From: Chrysomallon squamiferum
Taxonomy: Eukaryota; Mollusca; Gastropoda; Neomphalida; Peltospiridae
DNA length: 64,000 nucleotides
Assembly (NCBI GenBank): GCA_012295275.1
Contig: CM022671.1
Coordinates: 26,468,822-26,532,821 of the forward strand
Reading direction: 5' to 3'
How positions within the stretch are numbered: position 1 is the first letter of the stretch; each line of letters opens with the position of its first letter. Position numbers and translations under genes: made by a program. Shown here piece by piece: positions 23,756-36,682 of this stretch. The notes beneath the pieces are model-generated. The model ran no database searches. It was not told the DNA's origin and saw only the letters and a list, made by a program, of their open reading frames with translations.

Positions 23756-24048
23756 CGTTCGTTTCACGACTTTTATATCTCCGAATTGTGAATGTTCATT
23801 GAACTAATCCTTGTTCTTCCCGAGAAGCTGTTCTGGGATGATCAAGAATTTGCTTTTTTTTATTTTATTTTTTTTTTTTTTTTTACTTTACTTCTGTAAT
23901 ATTCTCACAGTTTCCTTCCGTTATGTACAAGCAGCTCGAGAATCCTCTGGCGCAGAAAGGTTGACACGGATATTTGGATGGATATCACTGGTTGTCTCAG
24001 CTCTTCTCCGCCACAACACACTCGAATTAATAAACAAATAACTAATTC

Positions 24049-26714
24049 TCAACATATAAGACGAACGAAAGATTCCCATGATTCCTCATTATCTTGATCC
24101 GGAATTGGAATAATTCTGTCTTCGTCCACAGCACACAGAATACAGTTTGGAATCTCACAAACTCGTCCGGCCTCTCTTAGAATGATGACTCGGGAAGGAG
24201 TTTGCCATGTCACCACGCCGATTCCAACTTGAATTTGATACCACGACCACCTATCCTCCAAATAATTTTGTGTAAAAAGAAAAACAGTTTTCCAGCTGTT
24301 GTTTATTCCAAACATTATACCTTCAGCGATATTTTCTCCTGGTACAGAGTTTTTGTCGTGTAAGTACACAGAGTAGCCGTAGTCTCTTTCTAACTTTGCT
24401 CCTATATCCAGACAAGCTTGTCGCCAGTCGTGTTCAGCGTAGCAGAGACATACATCAAACATGAAATCTTTTCTCGTTGGACACATTCCACATTTTCGAA
24501 GAACATTTTTAAAGAAATATATTATTTGTGTTTTATGTTTAATCGCGAGGAAGAACAATGCGGAACCTAATACCGTAAATACAAACAATGGAAGAGCAAC
24601 CATAAACCAAATCTGCCCAATACAACTTTGCCATAAATGTTCTGCGTTGTAGTCCATCACAGAAACAAGCGATCCGTTTTCAGTGGTGCACGAATATGAT
24701 TTTCTGTTAACTGTATAATTATTATCTTGTAACCAAGAAAGGAACAACACACTTTCCCCACAAATGCAGATAAATCTGTTTTCTGACAAATCGAATTTAA
24801 ACGTTTTCTTTACGTTAAGATAATGTTTGTCCAGTGAACTGGTCGTCGATTCTTCGATATAACTGACTTTGTTGCGATTCATTTTTAAAGAGAGCAAATT
24901 TGGACAATTGTTAATGTCGAAAGGAATAGTAATGAAATTGTTGTTTGATAAAATCAGAATCTGAAGATTACGATTGTCTTTAAATATATCTGGCGGAAGA
25001 CGGCTTATTTTGTTACCAGAAATATCTAGAAAAATTAGATTTCTAAGATTTTGAAACAGTCGTCTGCCATAAATATAGAAATAATCATCAGGAAGCGATA
25101 CGTCATTTAAGTACAGGTTTTCCAAACTTGGAAATGTGTCAAAAAATGAAGTTTTAAGTGTCATGTGATTATTGTATCCCAGTTTTAAGGTTGTTAAGTT
25201 GTTTAGACCTGTGATACTGCCTTCTAATGTCACGTATTCATACTGTTGCAGTGACAGTGTCTTTAGAACATTGTCATCTGAAATTCTCAGTGTTGCGCCA
25301 AGACTAAGATCTACTTCTAATGAATAGGCATCAGCAATTACAGTTTGTAATCTTTTCGGGAGAAAATAAACTATACTATCTTGAAACATCAGGGTATTTG
25401 TAAAGAAAGATACATTTCTTTGAAACAACATATTTTTATTTTTATTTGGATGAAAGCAGGTAAAACCAGAAATATCAAGATATTCCAAGTTCTCAAGATT
25501 CATTACCATGGACAATAATTTATAGCTGCTGTACTTATAATCGCCAAAAAACGCGTTTTCGTGTAAATTAATTCTCTTAATACATTTACTGAAGATATTC
25601 TTACGAAATAATCTTGTTGCATTAACATACAGAAGGTGGTTTTCAGAAAGATCTAACTCTGAGACACAGATGTTTTCTAAATACTTCAGATTTTCTGGAA
25701 CAAGTTGTTGATCATATATCGTCTTGGTAACTTTAACTCCTTCCAACTTCATATTCCTGAAATTTAAAGTAGACATATTGAATCCTTGCAAGCCGTAAAG
25801 TGAAAAGAGTGCAGCGTGCATACCGAGGTCCCTGTCGCCTTCTAAATTAAGTTTGTTTAGATGTTTCAAAGGGGCAAACGCATTTGCTTGTATTTCCGAA
25901 ATATCACTACAAAATGACAAGTCTAAAACTGTTAAGTTTGTAGATGTAAACGTTGAGAACGACTCATTAGACAGGATCCTAATGTTACAGTTAGCAGATT
26001 TACCCGATAAATTTAACAGTCTAAGCCGAACCAACGATTGGAATCCAGATGGGAAAATCACGTTTGAAAAACTGTCTATCGTCAGTTCTTGTAGATTCTG
26101 TAAGGATTGGAATATCTCATCCGGGTACTGACCAGTTTCGCTGTTGAAAGCTATGTTTAGGATTTGTAGGTTGATTAAAGGTCTGAATACAGATTTTGGG
26201 AAAGATTTGTAATCATATTTCAAACTGTTAACACTCAGATCAAGAATGGTGAGGTTTTGACAAGACACGAATAGATTCTTCGGTAGACGTTTTAATCCAT
26301 TTCGAGAAAGGTTCAGATAAACAAGTGATGAGTAGTTGAAATCTTCAGGGTTTAAGATTAATGTATTACCACTGAGATCCAAGGCTACTATGTTCTTGTT
26401 CAGCCTGGGAACACGTTGTAGATTTCTCCCATGACAGTCAGCAAATAAACCTCCGTATCTTGTTGAGTTCCTAATGGAACAATTGACTGTTGCATTCTCA
26501 GTTGTAGCAAATGCGACAGAAATGAGAAATCCGAGGATTGTTAAAACCTGAATAAATATATTTTAAAAATTGTTATTAGAAAATGTTCTTCATAAAATAA
26601 TTATTTGAATGATCGAGAATGATCCATTTTTACTTTGCATTTATACGTAATTATTTATGAAATATCATGTATCGATAACAAACAGAAATAAAGACTTACA
26701 CAGATAGTCGTCAT
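24049..26714 (-). CDS. TLR-C: Toll-like receptor, two exons, 837 aa
   Basis: Exon 2 is 24049-26547 and exon 1 is 26700-26714 (M-T-T-I-C), with donor GTAAGT at 26694-26699 and acceptor CAG at 26548-26550. The domain order is the same as in TLR-B: signal peptide, N-cap, LRRs, C-cap, transmembrane segment, TIR. One codon is missing from the signal peptide (GFLIS where TLR-B has GLSLIS), which is in frame. The gene lies in a block that duplicates the TLR-B locus, but parts of its LRRs (VNATRLFRKNIFSKC) and TIR (DIGAKLERDYGYSV, NYLEDRWSWY) resemble TLR-A instead, so it is a mosaic. The TATA box, splice sites, ORF and polyadenylation signal are all intact, making it one of the two best-preserved genes in the array. 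The ligand is unknown. Confidence 0.9.
26700..26714 (-). CDS. P1 first exon of TLR-C (M-T-T-I-C)
   Basis: The exon reads ATGACGACTATCTGT, with donor GTAAGT. It is in phase 0 with the body exon at 26547, across a 152-bp intron. Confidence 0.8.
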
Positions 26715-26837
26715 AACTTCGTGAAAACTGCCATATACGTTTTCAGTCATTTACAGCGTTCTAGATTTCAGTACGTTTCAATTTGCTTAGTGATAACAGG
26801 GTACAGTGAGCTGCATATAACCATTCAAGCCCGAACT

Positions 26838-26847
26838 CCTTTATAAA
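26838..26847 (-). promoter_or_regulatory. TATA box of the TLR-C proximal promoter
   Basis: TTTATAAAGG on the minus strand, about 125 bp upstream of the P1 ATG, in the same relative position as in TLR-B. Confidence 0.55.
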
Positions 26848-28174
26848 TGATAATTATATCACAACAAAACATGCAAGTTTGTACAGTTTGAGTTCTATCG
26901 CGTAGTCCTGCGGTTCTGTTCAACAGGTAGATACTTATGATCAATGCATTTAAAACAGAAAACAGTATACAACACATAAGAAGCGTAGGTGACATTTTAA
27001 GGAAAATATATTCATTATGTAATATTTTGATGTATTTATTGAAATATTAACACATATTCACAATAAAGATTGATACTGTCCGTTTCTGTCAGTTCTTGTG
27101 TGTTCGAAATAATGAAAGAGTTGTTAAAACGACAATAAATATTTAACAGTGGCATGTTAGTTTGTACTCATTTAGATATATTGTTTAAATTTCAGCGATA
27201 AGCAATGAATGTTTTTTTTTTCTTTCTTTCTTTGTTTCCCCCAGTGTGTTCGCCTTAGATGATAAAGTAATGCCAGTAAAAACGGCTCATTTGTTTATGG
27301 TAACAAACTACTGCTGCTATAGTAGTCTGAATGAATATTTAGCTGCCTAAAAATCCCTAATTTATTCTCCTAATTCGTTTCATTTGGAATACCTCCATCC
27401 GAAAGCTGTAATTAAATCGTGCTTGTTCTCAATTTGTGTAACACTTTTAATTTTAGGAGCAAACGAAACCTTTGTTTTTGTTGTTTTTTGTTGTTTTCAT
27501 GTGGTACTGAAGGATGATAAATAAATCTCTTGTCAACAACAACAACGACAAATTAGAAAAAAAGCTTAAATAAATAATCAAGCTATTTGTTTTGTCTGTT
27601 TAAGAACAAAACAGACCACCTCAATTGTAAACAAAAATCCATCGCGCTTAATTAAATTTTTTCACACACTTTCAACATTATTAATGAAGGCTGTGTCTTC
27701 AACACCAAAGTTTTGCAATTGGTACTGAAGTGACATCAACAGATTAAAAGTGACGTAAAGCTTCATCCGCACTATCGGAAATCGATATTTTAATGCGATT
27801 AGAGTTGTTGTTATACATTTTTATCAATTTTGTTCTTTGTTATTTCGCTGCTTTAAGTTTTGAAATATCGTGAAGGTAAACTATCACGACAACTACAGCT
27901 ATTTTAATTTCTCGTCGATGTTTTGTTATCGAGTCCATCAATCGCGATCTGTCGGTAAATCGTTCTGTTGTATCTCCTAGTTGTAAACGTGGACACCAAT
28001 GTCATCTGACGTGACTTTCAGTTAAAGTATAGAAAAATGGAAATACGGAGATAATGTTCAAATAAAATGATTTTGAAGTGAATTGATTCAAAATATCAAG
28101 TTAACTTTGATGTTGTTATATCCAATAGTAAGTGTTTTAAAAGAGCAGCAACAAATATAAATAAATGAACTTAC

Positions 28175-28189
28175 CGAAGGAATCAACAT
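28175..28189 (-). CDS. P2 first exon upstream of TLR-C (MLIPS)
   Basis: ATGTTGATTCCTTCG with donor GTAAGT, phase 0. One change makes the fourth codon Pro instead of Leu. The intron to the TLR-C body would be 1,627 bp. Confidence 0.6.
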
Positions 28190-28821
28190 TGTCCGTTAGA
28201 GGTCGCACAGTTCATCAGTGATTTGTTGGGAAAATATCGTTAAGTTCGGACTGGTGTAATTTCAGTTTAAAAGCAAACAGGTGATTTGTGATTTCGCAAA
28301 AAATCTCTTTCCTTGTTGCCTTCTGCTTTTCTTGTGGACCTTTACACGACTTTGTGTCTGGATTTAGTTTGTGTAGTAATAGTTACCGATGATTAACCAT
28401 AAACCCGAATATAATGTGAGAAGAGCAAATCTGAAAACCTATTATCAGATGTGGCTGTACATTCAACTGAGATGGCATGTCTACACAAGACGTGCTGTAC
28501 TACACAGACTATTTGATATACTCTAGTAATTATTTTTAAAATTGTGTCAGAGGTCTGAACAATTCAACAGATAGAACTGATGACGTTTTCCAGTTCATTG
28601 CGTTTAATGAATAACAATTATGGCAACATAATCTGGTTTTTTGATTTGGTTTAAGATATCTTGATATCGATTTTTTTTTTTTTTTTTTTGTGGGTTTTAT
28701 TACTATATTATTTTTTTTTTTTTCTATGTAATTTTTCTTTGTTTTCGCCTTTGTTGGAGACAATCTGTCATTTAGCTGTTCGGAGAGTTTCATGATATAG
28801 TTTGCTAAAAAATAAACTTAC

Positions 28822-28846
28822 CTATTTTTACTAGTACAAAAATCAT
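28822..28846 (-). other. P3 mini-exon, copy 4 (MIFVLVKI, phase 1)
   Basis: 25 coding bases then GTAAGT, 647 bp upstream of the P2 exon at 28175. Confidence 0.4.
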
Positions 28847-29684
28847 CAGAGAAATTAAATGAATTTGAAACAGCACGTGACAGTGACGGAAGACCAAGGA
28901 GACAGAGATCAGCTGGAAATTTCTGGTGACTAAATTTCACAAAATCTTCACATTCATTGTGTTTTAACTTCATTTTCATACCACTCGCATGTCCGTTAAA
29001 TTAAAACAAATAATAATAATAATTAAAGTAAAATAAATAAACCAAAAATTAAAGAAAAAATATCTAAAAGAAATAATCAAGCTATTTATTTAGTTTGGTT
29101 AAGAACAAAAAGTTGGTTTGTTCAGACCACGTCAATTTTAAGCAATAAACACATCGTGCACATTTAAATCTTTTCACAGACCGCATCTTTAACATTGTTA
29201 ATGAAGTGTGTGTCATCAACACCAATCTTCCTCACATGGTTCTGCAACTGACACTAAACTGACAACAACAGATTAAAAGTGACGTAAAGCTAAATTCGGG
29301 TATTATCGGAAATCGGTATTTTATTACTATTATTGCTGTTGTTATCTGTTTTTTCCTTCGTTATTTCATTGCTTTAAGTTTTTTTTTAAATATCGTTAAG
29401 AAAACTTGTATGATAACTATAGCTATTTTAATTTCTCGTCGATGCACTGTTATCGAGTCCATCAATTGCGATCCGTCGGAGAATCGTTCTGTTGTATCTC
29501 CTTGCTGTGAGTGTGCACCTTCAGTTAAAGTATAGAAAAATGGAAAGGCGAAGATAAAAATTGAAAGAAAATTACTTTGAGTGCATTAAGTAACAATATC
29601 GAGTTTACTTTCACGTTGTTATAAACACTAATAAGAACATGTATATTAAAGTAACAGCAAAAAAATATCAATAAGTAAACTTAC

Positions 29685-29699
29685 CGAAAGAATCAACAT
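29685..29699 (-). CDS. Second P2 first exon upstream of TLR-C (MLILS)
   Basis: ATGTTGATTCTTTCG with GTAAGT, phase 0, in a module more similar to the one at 913 than to its neighbour at 28175. Confidence 0.5.
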
Positions 29700-30395
29700 A
29701 GTTCGTTAAAGGTCGCACGAATGACTTGTTGGTGAAATATCGTTAACTCCGCACTGCTCACATTTCAGTTTGAAAGCAAACAGGAGATCTGTGATTCAGC
29801 TTATCTTGTGTACTAGTGCACGATTTGTATATGGATTTAGCTTGTATAATAATAGTTAGCGATCAAAGTAATGTGAGAAGAGCAAATTTTAAAACATGGT
29901 GAAGCTTCGCTGTATAGTCATCTAACATGCATAACAACACAAAACGTTAATCAATACGTCTGTACAGTATTCCATAATGTATTCATTCTTGTCTAGTAGT
30001 TATTTTTGAAATAGTGTCCGAACAACTGTTTAAATATACGAAAAGTACATTTTGTTTTGCGTTTGTTCTTCTTTTTCTTATTCTTAGTCTTATTTATTGT
30101 TTTATTTAATTATTATTATTATTACTATTTTGTTTATTAACTTATTTATTTATTGCTGAGGGTTTTAATTATATTGCAGTATTTGTGTGCAGTTAGACTT
30201 GATCACTTCTTCCAGTCATTGCTTTTAAAGAACAACAGTTATGACAACAATATCTGACTTAGCAATTGGTTTACAATGTCTTTATATTCCTTTTCTTTCT
30301 TTCTTTCTTTTCAACTTGGCTTTTACATCGGAACAGACTGCCATTTATTTGTTTGTAAAGTCACGTGATGCAGTTTCCTGAAAAAATCAACTTAC

Positions 30396-30420
30396 CTATT
30401 TTTACTAGTACAAGAATCAT
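30396..30420 (-). other. P3 mini-exon, copy 5 (MILVLVKI, phase 1)
   Basis: 25 coding bases then a GTAAGT-type donor, about 700 bp upstream of the P2 exon at 29685. Confidence 0.4.
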
Positions 30421-31013
30421 AAGAGAAATTAAATGAATTTGAAACAGCACGTGACAGTGACGGAAAACCAAGGAAACAGAGATCAGCTGGAAATTTCTGG
30501 TGATTAAATTTCACAAAATCTTCACTTTCATTGTGTTTTAACTTCTTTTTCATAGCACTCGCATCTCCGTATCTTGTGTTGTTGCATAGGAGATACGCAC
30601 ATAAGCCCCTCAGTACAGATGCCCTCCCCAGTAGAAAAACAAATGATTAAATAAATAAATTAATTAAAAATTTAAATGACCTTTCGTAAGTCTAGTAATC
30701 TCTTTGCCTCTAAAATGCTTGCAATAAAACAGCTGTCGATAGACAATTGAATATGACGCATGTGAACGATCACATAAAAATATTCGTTACTCGGAGAGAG
30801 ATGAAAAATGGCATAAATAAATAACGGCGCCCTTTTCTCCAAGTTTCATGTAGTCTACATAAATTAGCGAAATATGTATATTACCTGATTTTTTAACATA
30901 CATAGGAGCTGGAAAAAAAAAATTCAATGTCGTTAGTTGTACTGAATTCAGTATTCTGAATCACCACAAACTGAATCAGACTATTTTAGATTTCATTAAG
31001 AGCTTTTACAAAC

Positions 31014-31064
<51 letters not shown>

Positions 31065-31249
31065 TAAACAAATAAATAAATAAATAAATAAAATGCACCT
31101 TTTCGTAATTGATATCGAAACACATACACAGATGATCATCACTATGGAAACTCTAGTGTCAGGTTAGGCATGGAGCGCCTGTAGTGATAGTGGTATTTGT
31201 TAAAATTACAATTAAAATGTTTCCTTTTTATTTGTCTTATTGTTGCCAG

Positions 31250-31366
31250 GATTTTTAGCTATCGGTGTGTTCTCAACACTAAGACAGAGAATTCTTGTCC
31301 TCGAAAACCTTAATTTGAAAAAGAGGTTCTTTACAACAAGGACGGTTTCCTTCACTTCCTATTTAG
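31250..31366 (+). other. Exon-like ORF in a TLR 3' flank, copy 3
   Basis: Same 117-bp segment with intact acceptor and donor-like ends and an open frame (FLAIGVFSTLRQRILVLENL..). Confidence 0.3.
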
Positions 31367-32544
31367 GTAAATACATACATTATTATAGTTCACAGAGGAC
31401 AATTTTAGTTTATTACAGATCAACTCAATACATTAATCTCGTACTGGTGTAAAATAAACTCGAAAGATTTAATTTTTGAAACAATTAACTTTGATTTTGG
31501 GTTTAAAGTCTTCAGTTTGTTTTCATTTCTTATTTCATAAATAGAAACAATCTTTGTCTGAGACCAGAAAGATGGCAAGGAAATATTTTCAGAGTAAATT
31601 TTAATTTGTTTTCAGGCAAATTACGTTTTTCATTTCTACTAGTATGCAGGCTTCATACTTTACTGATTTCTAATTAATAGCTTAAAATATATGTATGTGT
31701 ATATTTATGAATGCATTTGTCTCTATGTATGTGTGTGTGTATGTATGTATGTATGTATATATGTAAGTATGTGTGTGTGTATGGATGCATATTATAAAGG
31801 TTTATGATAATAAATCTAAAAAGCGTGCAGTAAGCAAATGTTGAAAAATCTCTGTGAAATCACTGTTGTACGCTTAGTTTAGTAATTTAGAGTCTAGTTT
31901 CGTTCTTACTTGGTTTTAGACATGCTGTCAAATTCACGGTATGCATAATGAATTGATACATAATTTAAATTACTTGGTATAATATTAAACTATTTCAATT
32001 ATTTATTGTGACAAGAAATTATTTCATTTATTTATTACGGTATTAAACTATTTCACTTAAACGTTGTTATATAACATTATTTCAATCATGCATCTTTTAT
32101 TTGACCGTGATCCATTAATAAATTATTTTTTCATTTACTGTGGCTTTAAAAATGTAGTTATTCTTACAGAGAATGAACATAGTAACGTTTAATATCTACG
32201 AAATATTCTTCACTTTATTTACCACTAATATTTACAAAATTCAGATTTAAGATGAAATAAAGTACTATGACCAAGTAGGATTTTATAGTTTATTCACATA
32301 AAAGATAAGTCAACAAACATGGTAATGGTTGAAATCGTGTTTAAAAAGGAGCAGTGGAAAAGAAAAATACAGAAAACAAATCAAAGCAGAAGTTATTTTA
32401 AACAAATTGATTATTATATTAATTTTACAAACTGATTATTAATATTAACTATTGCAATTTGTTAATGACAAATGTCATATTAAATACAAAGTATAAATGC
32501 AACAAGTACTACTACTACTTCTAATAATTATAGTAATATAAATG

Positions 32545-32550
32545 TTTATT
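32545..32550 (-). terminator. Polyadenylation signal of TLR-D
   Basis: AATAAA on the minus strand, about 285 bp after the TLR-D stop. Confidence 0.45.
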
Positions 32551-32834
32551 CGTTCGTTTCACGACTTTTATATCGCCAGATTTGGAATGTTCATTGAACT
32601 AATCCTTGTTCCTGAGTAGCTGTTCTCGAATTTTCGTGTTTGTTGCTTTTACTTCACTTCTGTAATATTCTAACACTTTTCTTCCGTTTATATCCAAATA
32701 GCCAGAGTATTCTCTGCCGGAGAACAGCTCACACGAACATTTGGATAGATATCATTGATTGCTTCAGCGATATCTATTCAAATATCCGTCTCACCTGCCT
32801 GAAAATACTCGGGCTAATAAAAAGTAAGCAATTC

Positions 32835-35500
32835 TCAAGTTATAAGACGAACGAAAGATTCCCATGATTCCTCATTATCTTGATCCGGAATTGGAATAAT
32901 TCTGTCTTCGTCCACAACACACAGAATACAGTTTGGAATCTCACAAACTCGTCCGGCCTCTCTTAGAATGATGAGTCGGGAAGGAGTTTGCCATGTCACC
33001 ACGCCGATTCCATCATGAATTTGAAACCACGACCACCTATCGTCCAAGTAATTTTCTGTAAAAAGAAAAACAATTTTCCAGCTGTTGTTTATTCCAAACA
33101 TTATAGCTTCAGCGATACTTTCTCCTGGTACAGAGTTTTTGTCGTGTAAGTACACAGAGTAGCCGTAGTCTCTTTCTAACTTTGCTCCTATATCGAGACA
33201 AGCTTGTCGCCAGTCGTCTTCAGCGTAGCAGAGACATACATCAAACATGAAATCTTTTCTCGTCGGACACATTCCACATTTTCGATAAAGATTTTTAAAG
33301 AAATAAATTAACTGTGTTTTATGTTTAATCCCGAAAGACACCAATACGGAACCTAATACTGTAAATACAGTAATCAGAAGAGCAATCATAAACCAAATCT
33401 GCCCAACACAACTTTGCCATAAATGTTCTGCGTTGTAGTCCATCACAGAAACAAGAGATCCGTTTTCAGTGGTGCACAAATATGATTTTCTGTTAACTGT
33501 ATAATTATTATCTTGTAACCACGAAAGGAACAACACACTTTCCCCACAAATGCAGATAAATCTGTTATCTGACAAATCGAATTTAAACGTTTTGCTTACG
33601 TTAAGATAATGTTTGTCTAGTGAACTGGTCGTCGATTCTTCGAGATAACTGACTTTGTTGTGATCCATTTTTAACGAGAGCAAATTTGGACAGTTGTTAA
33701 TGTCGAAAGGAATAGTAATGAAATTGTTGTTTGATAAAATCAGAATCTGAAGATTAGGATTGTCTTTAAATATATCTGGCGAAAGACGGCTGATTTTGTT
33801 ACCAGAAATATCTAGAAAAACTAGATTTTTAAGATTTTGAAACAGTCGTCTGCCATAAATATAGAAATAATCATCAGGAAGCGATACGTCATTTAAGTAC
33901 AGGTTTTCCAAACTTGGGAATGTGTCTAAAAATGAAGCTTTAAGGGTCATGTGATTAATGTATCCCAGTTTTAAGGTTGTTAAGTTATTTAGACCTGTGA
34001 TTCTGCCTTCTAATCTCATGTATTCATACTGTTGCAGTGACAGTGTCTTTAGAACATTGTTATCTGAAACTGTTATTATTCTGACAAAATGAAGTTCTGA
34101 TGTAGCGCCATCAATAAGTACAGTACGTAATCTTTTCGGGAGAAAGTAAACTATACTATCTTGAAACCGCAGGGTATTTGTAAAGAAAGATACATTTCTT
34201 TGAAACAACATATTTTTATTTTTATTTGGATGAAAGCAGGTATACCCAGATAAATCAACATATTCCAAGTTCTCAACCTTCATTACCATGGACCATATTT
34301 GATAGCGGGTGTACATATAATCGCCAAAAAACGCGTTTTCGTGTAAATCAATTCTTTTAATACATTTACTGAAGGTATTTTTCTTTTGAAATAAACTTGT
34401 TGCATTAATATAAAGAAGGTGGTTTTCAGAAATATCTAACTCTGAGACACAGATGTTTTTTAAATACTTCAGATTTTCTGCAAAAAGTTGTTGATCATAT
34501 ATCACTTCGGTAACTTTAACATTTAGAAACTTTATATTTCTGAAATTTAAAGTAGACATATTGAATCCTTGCAAGTAGTAAAGTGAAAAGAGTGCAGCGT
34601 GCATACCGAGATTGTGGTCGCCTTCAAAATTAAGATTTTTTAGATGTTTTAAAGGGGCAAACGCATTTGCTTGTATTTCCGAAATATCACTACAAAATGA
34701 CAAGTCTAAAACTGTTAAGTTTGTAGATGTAAACGCTGAGAACGACTCATTAGACAGGATCCTAATGTTACAGTTAGCAGATTTACCCGATAAATTTAAC
34801 AGTCTAAGCCGAACCAACGATTGGAATCCAGAAGGGAAAATCACGTTTGAAAAACTGTCTATCGTCAGTTCTTGTAGATTCTGTAAGGATTGGAATATCT
34901 CATCCGGGTACTGACCAGTTTCGCTGTTAAAAGCTATGTTCAGGGTTTGTAGGTTGGTCAAAGAGCTGAATACAGATTTTGGGAAAGATTTGTTATCATA
35001 TTCCAAACTGTTAACACTCAGATCAAGAATGGTGAGGTTTTGACAAGACACGAATAGATTCTTCGGTAGACGTTTTAATCCATTTCGAGAAAGGTTCAGA
35101 TACACAAGTGATGAGTAGTTGAAATCTTCAGGGTTTAAGATTAATGTATTACCACTGAGATCCAAGGCTACTATGTTCTTGTTCAGCCTGGGAACACGTT
35201 GTAGATTTCTCCCATGACAGTCAGCAAATAAACCTCCGTATCTTGTTGAATTCCTAATGGAACAGTTGACTGTTGTATTCTCAGTTGTAGCAAATGCTAC
35301 AGTAATGAGAGATAATCCGAGGATTGTTAAAACCTGAATAAATATATTTAAAAAGTTGATATTAGAAAATTTTCTTCATAAAATAATTATTTGAATGATC
35401 GAGAATGTTCCATTTTTACTTTGCATTTATACGTAATTATTTATGAAATATCATGTATCAATAACAAACAGAAATAAAGACTTGCACAGATAGTCGTCAT
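32835..35500 (-). CDS. TLR-D: Toll-like receptor, 837 aa, with a decayed proximal first exon
   Basis: Exon 2 (32835-35333) is open from the acceptor CAG at 35334-35336 to the stop. It encodes the rest of the signal peptide, N-cap, LRRs, C-cap, transmembrane helix and a complete TIR (FDVCLCYAEDD, SVPGES, SWESF). The proximal first exon, 35486-35500, still reads M-T-T-I-C, but its donor is GCAAGT at 35480-35485 instead of GTAAGT, and the TATA-like site upstream is changed. Translation may therefore start from the distal exon at 36668-36682 (MLILS), which also joins in phase 0, with an intron of 1,334 bp. The N-terminal half resembles TLR-B and TLR-C. The membrane and TIR parts resemble TLR-A (ALLITVFTVL, IHDGIG). 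A block near residues 300-360 is its own (LFQKKNTFSK, YTRYQIW). Confidence 0.85.
35486..35500 (-). CDS. P1 first exon of TLR-D with GC donor
   Basis: The coding part (ATGACGACTATCTGT) is identical to TLR-C, but the donor is GCAAGT (35480-35485). GC-AG introns do exist at low frequency, so splicing is possible but expected to be weak. The TATA-like site upstream is also mutated (35624-35633). Confidence 0.55.
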
Positions 35501-35623
35501 AACTTCGTGAAAACTGCCATATACGTTTTCAGTCATTTACAGCGTTCTAGATTTCAGTACGTTTCAATTTGCTTAGTGAGAACAGGGTACAGTGAGCCGC
35601 ATATAACCATTCAAGCCCGAACT

Positions 35624-35633
35624 CCTTTAGAAA
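35624..35633 (-). promoter_or_regulatory. Mutated TATA box of the TLR-D proximal promoter
   Basis: The site reads TTTCTAAAGG, where TLR-B and TLR-C have TTTATAAAGG in otherwise near-identical flanks. The single change hits the core of the TATA motif. Confidence 0.5.
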
Positions 35634-36667
35634 TGATAATTATATCACAACAGAAAAAACAAATTTATACAGTTTGAGTTTTGTCGCGTCGTCCTGCGGT
35701 TCTGTTCAACAAGTAGATACTTATGATCAATGCATTTAAAACATAAAACTAAGTTTTTAGTATACAACACACTCGAAGCGTCGGTGACAGTTTATAGAAA
35801 ATATTTTCTTTATGTAATATTTTGATGTGTTTGTTGAAATATTAACAGACATTCAAAATAAAGACTTTTACTGTCCGTTTCTGTCAGTTCTTGTGTGTCC
35901 GAAATAATGAAAGAGTTGTTAAAACGACAATAAATATTTAACAGTAACAAACTACTCCTGCTATTTGTTGTTTTTATGTGGTACTGTAGGATGATAAATA
36001 AATCTCTTGTCAACAACAACAACGACAAATTAGAAAAAAAGCTTAAATAAATAATCAAGCTATATATTTTGTCTGTTTGATTTAGAAGAAAACAGTCATT
36101 TTGTTCAGACCACCTCAATTGTAAACAAAAATCCATCGCGCATAATTAAATTTTTTCACACACTTTCAACATTATTAATGAAGGCTGTGTCTTCAACACC
36201 AAAGTTCTGCAATTGGACCTGAAGTGACATCAACAGATTAAAAGTGACGTAAAGCTTCATCCGGACTATCGGAAATCGATATTTTAATGCGATTAGAGTT
36301 GTTGTTATATATTTTTATCAATTTTGTTCTTTGTTATTTCGCTGCTTTAAGTTTTGAAATATCGTGAAGGTAACTATCACGACAACTACAGCTATTTTAA
36401 TTTCTCGTCGATGTTTTGTTATCGAGTCCATCAATCGCGATCCATCGGTAAATCGTTTTGTTGTATCTCCTAGTTGTAAACGTGGACACCAATGTCATCT
36501 GATGTGACTTTCAGTTAAAGTATAGAAAAATGGAAATACGGAGATAAAATTCAAATAAAATGATTTTGAAGTGAATTGATTAAAAATATCGAGTTAACTT
36601 TGATGTTGTTATATCCAGTAGTAAGTGTTTTAAAAGAGCAGCAACAAATATAAATAAATGAACTTAC

Positions 36668-36682
36668 CGAAAGAATCAACAT
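36668..36682 (-). CDS. P2 first exon upstream of TLR-D (MLILS)
   Basis: ATGTTGATTCTTTCG with GTAAGT, phase 0. Because P1 of TLR-D has lost both its GT donor and its TATA core, this exon is the better candidate start for TLR-D. Confidence 0.6.

Larger units (their letters stand above)
22305..28530. repeat. Segmental duplication, copy 2 (contains TLR-C)
   Basis: Partner of 8754-14988. At its left edge a P2-type flank (21711-22303, similar to 1-640) runs straight into 3'-flank sequence, which marks a duplication breakpoint with short homology around GATC. Confidence 0.85.

Noticed and set aside
28910-28925. GGAAATTTCT near each P3 exon as a kappa-B site
   Set aside because: It matches the Rel consensus only imperfectly and is simply part of the duplicated leader. 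Without functional data it is not worth listing as a site.
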